Below, in pieces: positions 1 through 9,448 of a stretch of 32,391 bases of DNA (its first letter is position 1; every line of letters starts with the position of its first letter). This DNA is from Gemmatimonadota bacterium (GTDB lineage Bacteria; Gemmatimonadota; Gemmatimonadetes; Longimicrobiales; Longimicrobiaceae). Position numbers and translations under genes: made by a program. The notes under the pieces are model-generated. The model made no database searches and was not told the DNA's origin. It saw nothing but the letters and a program-made list of their open reading frames with translations. Where the stretch lies: NCBI GenBank assembly GCA_028287185.1, contig JAQBQD010000024.1:1-32391 (forward strand). Reading direction: 5' to 3'.

Positions 1-48
1 ACGCACCCGTTCCGCTTCTTCCAAGCTCACCGTATAGAGTTTCTTCAT
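1..48 (-). CDS. IS630-like transposase, N-terminus only (partial)
   Basis: The minus strand from base 48 reads MKKLYTVSLEEAERVR and runs off the left edge. This is the usual opening of IS630-family (Tc1/mariner-type DDE) transposases, which start with a short basic beta strand before the helix-turn-helix DNA-binding domain. An AGGAGAG ribosome binding site lies a few bases upstream of the ATG. Only 16 codons are visible, so no catalytic residue can be checked. The gene points away from the pglX remnant, with its non-coding end against pglX, as expected for an insertion sequence inserted there. It could belong to a related DDE family; the assignment rests on the N-terminal sequence plus the TA at the junction. 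Confidence 0.6.
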   Translation of the reverse strand, partial: MKKLYTVSLEEAERVR

Positions 49-119
49 CGGCTCTCCTCATGGGGAAAGCACTTACTCTACAGCGGAGAGTGCCACGGGT
101 CAAATCATCTGTGATTGAC
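1..119 (-). mobile_element. IS630-like insertion sequence, one end (partial)
   Basis: This is the terminal segment of an insertion sequence: transposase start at base 48 (minus strand), then 71 non-coding bases up to the junction with pglX. The inferred terminal repeat, read from outside inwards, begins GTCAATCACAGATGATTTG (about 119 down to 101). It is preceded by a TA at 120-121, matching the TA target duplication of IS630/Tc1-mariner elements. The other end lies outside the window, so the inverted repeat pair cannot be confirmed. A stop codon (TGA, 116-118) lies in the pglX reading frame just inside the element. Confidence 0.55.
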
Positions 120-121
120 TA

Positions 122-1651
122 CTAGGACTCATAGGCTTGCTGAATAGCTCGACGGCGTGCTTCTGGATGAAGCAGGTGTTTCACAACAAGGGAAGCACCG
201 TTGATCAGCATGGTGCTCGACAAACCACGGCTGCTTTTGAAAATTTCTATGAGTATACCGCCACGGGGATGGAGAAATTCCCCGTGCCGGACGAGCAGCC
301 CGTGTATCTCGCAGCACGGCTGGATGGGCTCGCGTCCGCACGGCTCCTGCATGCGCCGGTCTCCCTTACTTCGCGTTTCCCTGTCACAGTTCTCGAATTG
401 GACATTGAGCGGGTGGAAGTGGACCGCCTGCTCCGCGAGATGATCGCGTTGCAGGAGGAGCTGGATTGGCAGTGTTATCGGCTGTACAACATCACGGAGG
501 ATGAGCTGACCTACCGCGACGCGGCGGGCGAGCCGGCCACCCCGCCGGAGCTGCGGCTGGGCGAGCGCGCCTTCGAGATCGTGCTGGCGCGGCGGATGGC
601 GGCGGGCGAGGAAGAGACCACCTGGTTCCAGCGCCACGGCTCCACTCCCATCACCGAGCTTCCCGCCCACTGGCCCGCCGACTACCGCGCGCTGGTGGAG
701 CGCCGCATGGAGCGCATCCAGCAGGACCGCTACGTGGGCCTGGTGGAGCGCCCCGAGTACAAGCGCCGCTGGAACACCGAGCCGTGGGAAGCGCAGGCCA
801 CCCGCGCGCTGCAGGAGTGGCTGAAGACGCGCCTGGAAGACCCCGCCTACTGGCCCCAGCCCCGTCTGCAGACCACACGCACCCTCGCCGACCGCGCCCA
901 GCGCGACCCGGACTTCATGGCCGTGGCCGAGCTGCACCGCGGCCACGCCGGCTTCGACGTGCACGCCCTGGTGCGCGAGCTGGTGGAAGCCGAAACCGTG
1001 CCGTTCCTGCCCGTGCTGCGCTACAAGCTCGCCGGCCTGCGCAAGCGCGAGGTGTGGGAGCGCACCTGGGAGCTGCAGCGCCAGGAAGATGCCATCGACG
1101 CCCAGGTCGCCGCCCAGCTCCGCCGTGAAGCCGGCGAGAGCGAGGCCCAGCACGCCACCCGCGTGGCCGCCGAGCAGAAGCGCCGCAAGCAGGAAGAGGT
1201 GGGCGACATCGCCCGGCCGCCCAAGTACACCTCGGCCGACTTCGCCTCCCCCGTCTTCTGGCGGCACCGCGGCGCGCTGGACGTGCCCAAAGAGCGCTTC
1301 ATCGGCTACCCGTTCTGCTCGCGCGAGAACGACCCGTCGCCGCTGGTGGGGTGGGCGGGGTGGAACCACCTGGAGCAGGCCCAGGCGCTGGGGGAGTGGA
1401 TCAACGAAGTGCAGCAGCAGGAAGGCTGGGGCCCCCCGCGGCTCACCCCGCTGCTGGCCGGCATGGCCGAGCTGATCCCCTGGCTCAAGCAGTGGCACGC
1501 CGAGCCCGTGCCTGGCTACGGGCGCATGGACCAGTTCTTCGAGACCTTCCTGGACACGAAGCTCCACGAGCACGACCTGACCCCGCGCGACCTGCGCGAG
1601 TGGACGCCTCCGGCCGCGCCGCGAGGCCGCCGCCGCGCGGGCGCGGCTTAG
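122..1651 (+). pseudogene. pglX: BREX-2 PglX adenine methyltransferase, 3' part, cut by an IS
   Basis: About 510 codons of the C-terminal half of a type 2 BREX PglX, the site-specific adenine-N6 methyltransferase that marks self DNA. Reading starts at 122 with LGLIGLLNSSTACFWMKQ, the conserved stretch at the end of the methyltransferase/target-recognition region, then HNKGSTVDQHGAR, and continues through the basic, coiled-coil-rich C-terminal domain to a natural stop. The N-terminal half, with the SAM-binding and NPPY-type catalytic motifs, is missing: sequence upstream of 120 is IS DNA with a TGA in frame at 116-118. Full-length BREX-2 PglX proteins are roughly 1,200 residues. A TTG at 137 could act as a start, but the product would lack the catalytic core. 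It is followed after 56 bases by pglY. Any product would be inactive as a methyltransferase unless the IS excises. Confidence 0.82.
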
Positions 1652-1707
1652 CGCACCACCCTCGCGCACCCGCGGGACACGAATCGCACTCCCTTGCACC
1701 GGTACCG

Positions 1708-4700
1708 ATGACCAAGATCGCCGAGCTCGTCGACATCCCCGAGCGCGTCCACCAGGGTGACTTCGTGCTGAAGCTCACCGAAGGGGTGAGCCGCGCCGAG
1801 GCCACCCTGAGCAGCTACGTGGTCACCCCGCAGCTCGTGGCATGCTTCGACCAGGCGCTGTCGCTGATCCGCTCCGCGGTGGACACGCACGCCAGCAAGG
1901 GTGCCTACCTGCACGGCAGCTTCGGCAGCGGCAAGAGCCACTTCATGGCTGTGCTCTCGCTGCTGCTCCAGGGCAACGCCGACGCGCGTGCCATCCCCGA
2001 GCTGGCGCCCGTGGTGGAGCGCCACAACGGGTGGACGCACGGCCGCCGCTTCCTGGTGGTGCCGTACCACCTGATCGGGGCCGTGAGCCTGGAATCGGCC
2101 GTGCTGGGGCAGTATGCCGAGTACGTGCGCCGGCTGCACCCGCAGGCGCCCACGCCTGGCTTCTACCGCGCCGAGAAGCTGTTCGCCGACGCGCAGACGC
2201 TGCGGGCCTCCATGGGCGACGACCTCTTCTTCCGCAAGCTGGGCGGCAGGGGCGCCGGGGCGGCGGACGGGTGGGGCGCGCTGGAAACCGCCTGGGACGC
2301 GCCCTCGTTCGAGGCGGCCCTGGCCGCGCAGCCCGGCACCGACGAGCGTGCGCGCCTGGTGGGCGACCTGGTGGACAGCTTCTTCACCGCACAGCGCGAC
2401 CTGGCCGCCGAGCGGGACGAGAAGTTCGTGTCGCTGGACGAGGGGCTGGTGATCCTGTCGCGCCATGCGCGCGACCTTGGCTACGACGCCGTGGTGCTCT
2501 TCCTGGACGAACTGATCCTGTGGCTGGCCAGCCACGCCGCCGACACCGCCTTCGTGGCCCGCGAGGGCCAGAAGGTCGCCAAGCTGGTGGAAGCGGTGCG
2601 CATGGACCGCGCGCTTCCCATCTTGAGCTTCATCGCCCGGCAGCGCGACCTGCGCGAGCTGGTGGGCGAGCACCTGCCCGGCGCCGAGCAGCTTGGCTTT
2701 GCCGACGTGCTCAACTGGTGGCAGGCGCGCTTCGACGAGATCGTGCTGGAAGACCGCAACCTGCCCCTCATCGTGGAGCGGCGGCTGCTGCGCCCCCGCT
2801 CGGCGCAGGCCGCCCAGGAGCTGGCGCGCGCCTTCGAGACCACCGCCCGCGTCCGCGACGAGGTGATGAGCACGCTGCTCACCAGCGAGGGCGACCGGGC
2901 CATGTTCCGCCTGGTCTATCCGTTCAGCCCCGTGCTGATCCAGACGCTGGTGGCCGTGTCGTCGCTGCTGCAGCGCGAGCGCACCGCCCTCAAGCTGCTG
3001 CTGCAGCTGCTGGTGGACCAGCGCGACACGCTGGAGCTGGGCGACCTGGTGCCGGTGGGCGACCTGTACGACGTGATCGAGCAGGGGGACGAGCCGTTCA
3101 CGCAGGCCATGAAGGTCCGCTTCGACCAGGCCCGCAAGCTGTACCGCCAGAAGCTGGTGCCCCTGCTGGAAGCCGAGCACGGCGTGCTGGCCGAGGACGT
3201 GGAGGCCGGCCGCGCCCCGGCGGACAAGGCACTGGCCTGGCGCAATGACGCGCGGCTGCTCAAGACGCTGATCCTTTCCGCCCTGGCCGACGGCGTGGAG
3301 GCGCTCAAGGGGCTCACTCCCGCGCGGCTGGCGGCGCTCAACCACGGCACCGTGCGCGCTCCCATCGCGGGGATGGAAAGCCAGATGGTGCTTACCCGGC
3401 TGCGCGGCTGGGCGGCGCGGGTGGGCGAGATCAAGGTGAGCGACGAAGCGCGCAACCCCGTGATCTCGCTGCACCTAGTGGGCGTGGACACCGAGGGCGT
3501 GCTGGAGAACGCAAAGGCCTTCGACAACCACGGCAACCGCGTCGGCAAGGTCCGCGGCATGCTGGACGAGCTGCTGGGCATCCAGCGCGACGACGCCAGC
3601 ATGCTTCCGCCCAAGCACCGCATGCTGTGGAAGGGCACCTGTCGCGAGTGCGAGGTCCTGTTCCGCAACGTGCGCGAGCTGCCGCTGGACAACTTCCACC
3701 CGCAGGACGCGCCCTGGCGCATGGTCGTGGACTACCCGTTCGACGTGCCCCCGCACGGCCCGCGCGACGACGAGGCCAAGGTGCAGGATTTCAAGGCGCT
3801 GGGGAAGCCCGCGCGCGCGCTGGTGTGGATCCCCGCCTTCCTGACCCCGCAGGCGCAGGACGAGCTGGGCCGGTTGGTGGTGCTGGAGCACGTGCTGCAG
3901 GGCGCGCGGCTGGACGAGTACGGGTCGCACCTTTCGCAGGTGGAGCGCGAGCAGGCGCGCGTGATCCTGTCCAACCAGCGCGACCAGGTGCGCCAGCGGG
4001 TCAAGAACGCTCTGCTCTCGGCGTACGGCATCAGCACCGTGAGCATGGACGCGGTGGACACCTCGCTGGAGCTGGAAAGCCACTTCCACGCGCTCGACCC
4101 CGGGCTCGCCCTCAAGCCGCCCGTGGCGTCCGGCTTCCGGGGCGCCCTGGAGGACCTGTTCGCCCAGGCGCTGCAGCACCAGTTTCCCGGGCACCCGGAG
4201 TTCGAGGGCGAGGTGAAGACGGCGGGCTGGCGCCGCATGCTGGAGGTGCTGCGCCGTGCGGCCGCCTCCGCTGACGGCCGGGTGGACGTGGACCGGCCCG
4301 ACCGCGAGGACGTGCGCCGCATCGCCGGCCCGCTGCGCCTGGGCGCCACGGGCGACGCGCACTTCGTGCTCAGCGACGACTGGGTCCGCGAGATCCACCA
4401 GAAGCAGGCGCGCGACGGCCAGGCGCAGATCACGGTGCGGCAGACCCGCCAGTGGATCGACCAGCCGGTAGCGCGCGGCCTGCCCCCCGAGGCGGCGAAC
4501 CTGGTCGTCTTCGCCTTCGCGCTGCAGACGGACCGCAGCTTCTACCTGCACGGCGGGCTCGTGGCGCCTTCCCTCGACGGCCTGCAGCCCGACATGGAGC
4601 TGCGCGAAGAAACGCTTCCGCCCGCGGACGCGTGGACCGCCGCCGTGGACCGCGTCGCTTCCATCCTGCACCTCCCCACGCCGGAGCTTCGCAGCGCGGG

Positions 4701-5415
4701 CAACGTGGCCCGCCTGGTGGAGGACGTCCAGCGAGCCGCCGGCGCCGCCGCGCCGGACGGGAGGCAGAAGGGCGTGGACGGCTACCGCCAGCGCCTGGCC
4801 GAGCGCACCGCCGCGCTCGGGATCGACGCGGCCGCATCCGCGCGCCTGCGCACCGCCGAGGCCGCCCAGGCTTTCCTGGCTGCCATCCGCGGCGCGCGCC
4901 GCGAGGGCGTGGTGGCGGCCGTCGCGCAGGCGCAGGTCGCCACCTCCGCGACCGCGATGGCCACTGCGATCACCCGCGCCGATGCGCTGTGCGGCGCGCT
5001 GGAGCGCACCACCTGGGATGCGATCTCCGCGGTGCGGGGTCTGCCCGGGCCCTTCGGTGCCCGCGGCGCCGCCATCCTCGCCGAGCTGCGCGACGCGCTG
5101 GAGCGGGACGAGCACGTCACCCCGCTCGCGCCCGCGCTGGCGGGGGCGCAGCAGGCCGCGATCGCGCTGCTCCAGGAAGCCGCCCGTGCCGCAGCGCCGC
5201 TTCCGCCCGACGCGGATCCCGTTCGCCCACCCGTCGTCGGCCCGCGTGCGAAGGCCGTCACCACCAGCGCCGCCCGCGTGCGCGCGTCCGACGTGGAATC
5301 TGCGCTGATCACGATCCGCAACGAAGCCCGCCTGGTCCGGGACGGATGGGTGGAGTTGGAGTGGAGGATCGTGGAAGGCGAGGCGGGCTCCTCCTCCGCG
5401 GCCGGCGAGGAATGA
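1708..5415 (+). CDS. pglY: BREX-2 ATPase PglY
   Basis: A 1,235-residue protein starting MTKIAELVDIPERVHQGDFV. It has a P-loop GSFGSGKSH at about residues 70-78 and a Walker B-like strand VVLFLDELILWL near residues 265-275. This matches PglY, the large P-loop ATPase of type 2 BREX (the Pgl system first described in Streptomyces). It is a core subunit and related in architecture to BrxC of type 1 BREX, though its biochemical role is poorly defined. The C-terminal third is alanine-rich and probably helical. The ATG at 1708 is chosen because the family N-terminus begins there; the longer open frame upstream overlaps pglX and reads as shadow. No clear Shine-Dalgarno is seen. The stop overlaps the pglZ start in ATGA, implying coupled translation. 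Confidence 0.9.
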   Translation: MTKIAELVDIPERVHQGDFVLKLTEGVSRAEATLSSYVVTPQLVACFDQALSLIRSAVDTHASKGAYLHGSFGSGKSHFMAVLSLLLQGNADARAIPELAPVVERHNGWTHGRRFLVVPYHLIGAVSLESAVLGQYAEYVRRLHPQAPTPGFYRAEKLFADAQTLRASMGDDLFFRKLGGRGAGAADGWGALETAWDAPSFEAALAAQPGTDERARLVGDLVDSFFTAQRDLAAERDEKFVSLDEGLVILSRHARDLGYDAVVLFLDELILWLASHAADTAFVAREGQKVAKLVEAVRMDRALPILSFIARQRDLRELVGEHLPGAEQLGFADVLNWWQARFDEIVLEDRNLPLIVERRLLRPRSAQAAQELARAFETTARVRDEVMSTLLTSEGDRAMFRLVYPFSPVLIQTLVAVSSLLQRERTALKLLLQLLVDQRDTLELGDLVPVGDLYDVIEQGDEPFTQAMKVRFDQARKLYRQKLVPLLEAEHGVLAEDVEAGRAPADKALAWRNDARLLKTLILSALADGVEALKGLTPARLAALNHGTVRAPIAGMESQMVLTRLRGWAARVGEIKVSDEARNPVISLHLVGVDTEGVLENAKAFDNHGNRVGKVRGMLDELLGIQRDDASMLPPKHRMLWKGTCRECEVLFRNVRELPLDNFHPQDAPWRMVVDYPFDVPPHGPRDDEAKVQDFKALGKPARALVWIPAFLTPQAQDELGRLVVLEHVLQGARLDEYGSHLSQVEREQARVILSNQRDQVRQRVKNALLSAYGISTVSMDAVDTSLELESHFHALDPGLALKPPVASGFRGALEDLFAQALQHQFPGHPEFEGEVKTAGWRRMLEVLRRAAASADGRVDVDRPDREDVRRIAGPLRLGATGDAHFVLSDDWVREIHQKQARDGQAQITVRQTRQWIDQPVARGLPPEAANLVVFAFALQTDRSFYLHGGLVAPSLDGLQPDMELREETLPPADAWTAAVDRVASILHLPTPELRSAGNVARLVEDVQRAAGAAAPDGRQKGVDGYRQRLAERTAALGIDAAASARLRTAEAAQAFLAAIRGARREGVVAAVAQAQVATSATAMATAITRADALCGALERTTWDAISAVRGLPGPFGARGAAILAELRDALERDEHVTPLAPALAGAQQAAIALLQEAARAAAPLPPDADPVRPPVVGPRAKAVTTSAARVRASDVESALITIRNEARLVRDGWVELEWRIVEGEAGSSSAAGEE

Positions 5416-8123
5416 GCGGCGTCCGAACGGAACCCGGGGGACGCGCCTTTCCGCTCAGGCCGGAGCACGTGGCAGCGCATGTGGAAACCCTGCTTCGCGG
5501 CGCGCCCGACGCGCGCGTGATCGGCATCCACGCCTCGGGCCGGTGGACCGGCGACGAAGCGGTGGAGGTGGCCGGCGTCGTCCATCCGCTCGCGTGGTGC
5601 GAGTCCGCGCTCGCGGTGCGTGAGGCGCTGGACCGTCACGAGAGGGACGCGCACGGGTCCGCGCTGGTGATCCTGACCGGCGTCCCCGAAGACGAGCTGG
5701 GGTGGGACGTGCTCGTCCGCCTTCCCAAGCGCCGGCTGCGAGAGATGGAGCCGTGGGACGTGGTGCGCGACCTCTTCCGCGCCCGTACCATCGATGGCCG
5801 CCTCCACGGGCTCTCCTGGATGGCCGACACGCTTCTCCAAGTCCCCTCCGACCCCGACCAGCGCGTCCCCGGCGGCGTCCTGGACCTGGACACGGCGTGG
5901 GCGTACGCGCTGCGCCACCTGCTGGGCCTTTCCTCCGGCCGGCCTACGGCCGAGGCCCTGCTGCGCTGGAGCGCGGAGCCGGGCGCCGCCGCCCGCTACG
6001 AGCGCGTGCCCGCCGAGGCGCGAGGCGACGTGCGCGCACGCCTGGAGGAGACCGCGGGCACCCTCGCCCAGCCGCTCGCCGCGGCCCTGGAGGCAGGCCG
6101 CGGCGCATGGCTGCTCCCCCTGGGCCTGGCCTGCGAGGTCCTATTCCCGGACGGCGCGCGCGGCGCGGGCGAGCTGAGCGGCGCGGGCTATCGTATCGAG
6201 CGCTACCTGGGCGACACCCCGCTGGAGCCGGGGCTCGCCGCGCGCTGGGCCGAAGCCGCACTGCGCGCGCTGGATCGCGTGACCGAGCCGCAGGCCGCCG
6301 CCGTCCTCGCCCCGGCCGGGGAGCTGCTGCAGGAGGTGGGTGCCGCGGATTTCGTGGGGCTGAGCACCGTGCTTCCCGGCGGGTGGCAGCGGCGCCTGGC
6401 GCGCTTTGCCGGCGCGCTGGACGCCGCCGCGGAGGATCCCTCCGCCATCCGCGGGCTGGAGCGCGCGTTCGCCGCCGTGCTGGCCCACCGCGACGCGGGC
6501 CGCCCCGCCGAAACGGAGCGCGTGGAGCGCCTGGAGATGGCGTTGCGCCTCGCCCGCCGCCTCGCCCTCGCGGCGGGGGCCGCCCCGCGCTCGCTCTCCG
6601 AAGCGGCCCGCGCCTATGCGTGCGACGGGGGGTACGTGGACTGGGCCCGCTCGCTGCTGCTGGGAGGCGAGTCCAACCCTGCGCTTGCGGCCTCGCTCGA
6701 CGCGCTGAGCCACCGTGCGCGCGCGGCCCGCGAAGCCGACAACCGCGCGTTCGCCACGCTCCTCGCCGGGTGGACGCGCTCGCCCGGGGGGGACGCGGGC
6801 GTGCTCCCCATCGAGCGCGTCCTGGCCGACGTGGTCGCCCCCGCGGCCGCGGAGGGACCGACGCTCGTGCTGGTGCTGGACGGGATGAGCTACGCCGCCT
6901 TCCGCCAGATCGCGGCCGACCTGCGCACCCGGGGATGGGAGCAGTGGAGCCGGGACGCGTCTCCCTCCGTGGTGCTTGCCACGGTGCCGTGCGTTACCCA
7001 GGTTTCCCGCGCCTCCCTCTTCGCGGGCCGCGTCACCACGGGCGGCGGAGGCGACGAGGCGCGCGGCTTCGCGCGGCACGCGGCACTCGCCGCCCTTTCC
7101 CAAAAGGCACCCGTCCTCTTCCACAAGGGCGACTTGGCGGAAGGTCCGTCGGCGACGCTGTCCGAGGCGGTGCGCTCCGCGCTGTGCGACGTTCGGCAGA
7201 AGGTGGTGGGCGTGGTCCTCAACGTGCTGGACGACTGGCTGGCCCGCTCCGACCAGGCATCCGCGCGCTGGACACTGGACCGCATCCGCCTGCTGGATTC
7301 GCTCCTGTACGAGGCTCAGGTCGCCGGGAGGCTCGTGGTCCTGGCCAGCGACCACGGCCACGTTCTGGATGCCGACTCGCGCGAGTTGCCGGGGGGCGAG
7401 CACGAGCGGTGGCGCGTCTTCGCGGAGCCGCTCGCCCAGGAGGAGACAGCGATCTCGGGGCCGCGCGTCCAGGCCGCGGCCGGTGTCGCCTCGGTCGTGG
7501 TGCCGTGGAGCGAGCAGGTGCGCTACACCCGGCCCAAGGCCGGCTACCACGGCGGCGCCACGCCCCAGGAGATGCTGGTACCCGTCTCCATCTGGGCGCC
7601 GTGGGACCGCCAGCTCGCGGGGTGGCACGTGGTCCGCGAAGAGCCCCCGCGCTGGTGGAGCGCCGAAGCACCCGCCGCTCCCCTCGCCACGCCCGCACTT
7701 CTCGCGGAAACCGCGCGGCGCCCCCGCGTCCGGGTGGCGTCCGAAGCGCAGCCCAGCCTCTTCGGGGAAGCCCCGGGCGCGGAGCAGGCGTCTGCGGCCG
7801 CCGACTGGATCACATCGCTGCTGGTTTCGGACGTGTACGCGGCGCAGCGCGCCCTGGCCGGCCGCCTCGCGCCTCCGGACGAGACGGTTCGCACCTTCCT
7901 GGAGCTTTCCGGCCGGCACTACGGCCGCATTCCGCGCGGCGCGCTAGTCCGTGCGCTCAGGCAGCCGGAGATCCGCATCCGCGGCGTGGTCGCGGTTCTC
8001 CAGCGCCTGCTCAACGTGGACGGCTACCCCGTGGTCGCGGCGGACGACGCTTCGGAGCTGGTGACGGTGGAGCACGACCTGCTGCGCCGTCAGTTCCAGC
8101 TCGCCCCGGCGGACGGCGCATGA
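5412..8123 (+). CDS. pglZ: BREX-2 phosphatase-fold protein PglZ
   Basis: A 903-residue protein beginning MSGVRTEPGGRAF. The PglZ domain (alkaline phosphatase superfamily) lies in the second half: LVLVLDGMSY near residues 483-492 supplies the first metal-binding Asp, CVTQVSRASLFAG follows, and VVLASDHGHVL near residue 640 supplies the Asp/His cluster. A helical, Ala/Arg-rich N-terminal region precedes it and a short helical domain closes the protein. PglZ is the signature protein of all BREX systems. Members of the family have been reported to be metal-dependent phosphodiesterases/nucleases; its exact job in defence is unsettled. The ATG overlaps the pglY stop by 4 bases, and the stop overlaps brxD by 4 bases. 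All core motifs look intact. Confidence 0.9.
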   Translation: MSGVRTEPGGRAFPLRPEHVAAHVETLLRGAPDARVIGIHASGRWTGDEAVEVAGVVHPLAWCESALAVREALDRHERDAHGSALVILTGVPEDELGWDVLVRLPKRRLREMEPWDVVRDLFRARTIDGRLHGLSWMADTLLQVPSDPDQRVPGGVLDLDTAWAYALRHLLGLSSGRPTAEALLRWSAEPGAAARYERVPAEARGDVRARLEETAGTLAQPLAAALEAGRGAWLLPLGLACEVLFPDGARGAGELSGAGYRIERYLGDTPLEPGLAARWAEAALRALDRVTEPQAAAVLAPAGELLQEVGAADFVGLSTVLPGGWQRRLARFAGALDAAAEDPSAIRGLERAFAAVLAHRDAGRPAETERVERLEMALRLARRLALAAGAAPRSLSEAARAYACDGGYVDWARSLLLGGESNPALAASLDALSHRARAAREADNRAFATLLAGWTRSPGGDAGVLPIERVLADVVAPAAAEGPTLVLVLDGMSYAAFRQIAADLRTRGWEQWSRDASPSVVLATVPCVTQVSRASLFAGRVTTGGGGDEARGFARHAALAALSQKAPVLFHKGDLAEGPSATLSEAVRSALCDVRQKVVGVVLNVLDDWLARSDQASARWTLDRIRLLDSLLYEAQVAGRLVVLASDHGHVLDADSRELPGGEHERWRVFAEPLAQEETAISGPRVQAAAGVASVVVPWSEQVRYTRPKAGYHGGATPQEMLVPVSIWAPWDRQLAGWHVVREEPPRWWSAEAPAAPLATPALLAETARRPRVRVASEAQPSLFGEAPGAEQASAAADWITSLLVSDVYAAQRALAGRLAPPDETVRTFLELSGRHYGRIPRGALVRALRQPEIRIRGVVAVLQRLLNVDGYPVVAADDASELVTVEHDLLRRQFQLAPADGA

Positions 8124-9448
8124 CCATCGCCCACGTCAGCCCGCATCGGCGGGCGGAGGTGCTGGACGCGCTCCGCCGCGGCACCGTGCCGTCGGGCAGC
8201 CTGGAGCTGTTCGCCGTGGGCCTCGACCGCTTCACCGGCGCCATCGCCGAAGAGCTGGACGCGGTGCGCGCGGGGCGGGGGATGCTCAAGGCCGTACGCG
8301 GCGAGTACGGGGCGGGGAAGACCTTCTTCGCCCGCTGGCTACAGGACCAGGCGCTCCGCCGGGGGTTCGCTACCGCCGAGGTGCAGGTCTCCGAGAGCGA
8401 CACGCCGCTGCACCGCCTGGAGACGGTCTACCGAAGGCTGGTGGAGCGCCTTTCCACCGCGGACTGCCGGCAGGGCGCACTCCGCTCGGTGATCGACGGG
8501 TGGTTCTACGCGCTGGAGGAGGAGGTGCTCGCGGGCGGCGGCGTGGACCCGGAAGACGCCGCCACGCTGCTGGAGCGAACGGACGAGCGGATGGAGCGCC
8601 GGCTGGCCGCCGTGGGGCAGCTTGCGCCTACCTTCGCGCTCTGCCTCCGCGCCTACCGCCGCGCCCTGGCCGCCGGCGATACCGCCACCGCCGACGCGCT
8701 GCTCGCGTGGATCGGCGGCCAGCCCAACGTATCCGCCGCGGCACGCCGGTTCGCCGGCATCCGCGGCGAGATCGACCATTACGGCGCGCTCGGCTTCCTT
8801 CAGGGGCTCCTAGTCGTCTTGCGCGACTCCGGGCACCCGGGGATGGTGCTGGTGCTCGACGAGGTGGAGACGTTGCAGCGCGTTCGCGGCGACGTGCGCG
8901 AGCGGGCGCTGAACGCGCTGCGGCAATGGATGGACGAGCTGGATGCGGGGCGCTTTCCCGGCCTCTACCTGCTGGTCACCGGCACGCCGGCCTTCTTCGA
9001 CGGTCCCCAGGGAGCGCAGCGCCTTGCCCCGCTCGCCCAGCGCCTCCACACCGACTTCGGAACGGACGTGCGCTTCGACAATCCGCGCGCCGTGCAGATC
9101 CGGCTCGCCAGCTTCGACCTGGTCCGCCTGGAGGAGGTCGGCCGCCGCGTGCGCGACCTGTACGCCGCCCACACCGGCGCGGGCGAGCGCGTCCGCCGCC
9201 TGGCCGACGACGAGTACGTGGCCACTCTCGCGCGGGCGGTCACCGGCGGCCTGGGCGGAAGGGTCGGCGTGGCCCCTCGCATCTTCCTCAAGAAGCTCGT
9301 GGCCGACGTGCTGGACCGCATCGACCAGTTCCCGGAATTCGACCCGCGCCGCGACTACGCGCTCACCCTGGGCGAAGCCGAGCTGACCCAGGCGGAACGC
9401 GCCACCCGCCCCGCGCTGGGGGTGGACGACGTCGAGCTCGAACCGTGA
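8120..9448 (+). CDS. brxD: BREX ATP-binding protein BrxD
   Basis: A 442-residue ATPase beginning MTIAHVSPHRRAEVLDALRR. Walker A is GEYGAGKTFF at residues 61-70 and Walker B is MVLVLDEVETL near residues 240-250. The opening (short helix, then a segment like GSLELFAVGLDRF, then the P-loop) is typical of the DUF2791/BrxD family, present in type 2 and several other BREX types. It probably works with the helicase BrxHI encoded next. It is coupled by 4-base overlaps on both sides (ATGA with pglZ; GTGA with brxHI). Length is normal for the family and no lesion is visible. Confidence 0.9.
   Translation: MTIAHVSPHRRAEVLDALRRGTVPSGSLELFAVGLDRFTGAIAEELDAVRAGRGMLKAVRGEYGAGKTFFARWLQDQALRRGFATAEVQVSESDTPLHRLETVYRRLVERLSTADCRQGALRSVIDGWFYALEEEVLAGGGVDPEDAATLLERTDERMERRLAAVGQLAPTFALCLRAYRRALAAGDTATADALLAWIGGQPNVSAAARRFAGIRGEIDHYGALGFLQGLLVVLRDSGHPGMVLVLDEVETLQRVRGDVRERALNALRQWMDELDAGRFPGLYLLVTGTPAFFDGPQGAQRLAPLAQRLHTDFGTDVRFDNPRAVQIRLASFDLVRLEEVGRRVRDLYAAHTGAGERVRRLADDEYVATLARAVTGGLGGRVGVAPRIFLKKLVADVLDRIDQFPEFDPRRDYALTLGEAELTQAERATRPALGVDDVELEP

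Noticed and set aside
122..5115. Long minus-strand open frames (about 525-610 codons) opposite pglX and pglY
   Set aside because: They mirror strongly supported BREX genes, are extremely rich in Arg/Gly/Ala/His and show no domain. They are the usual antisense artefact of high-GC coding DNA.
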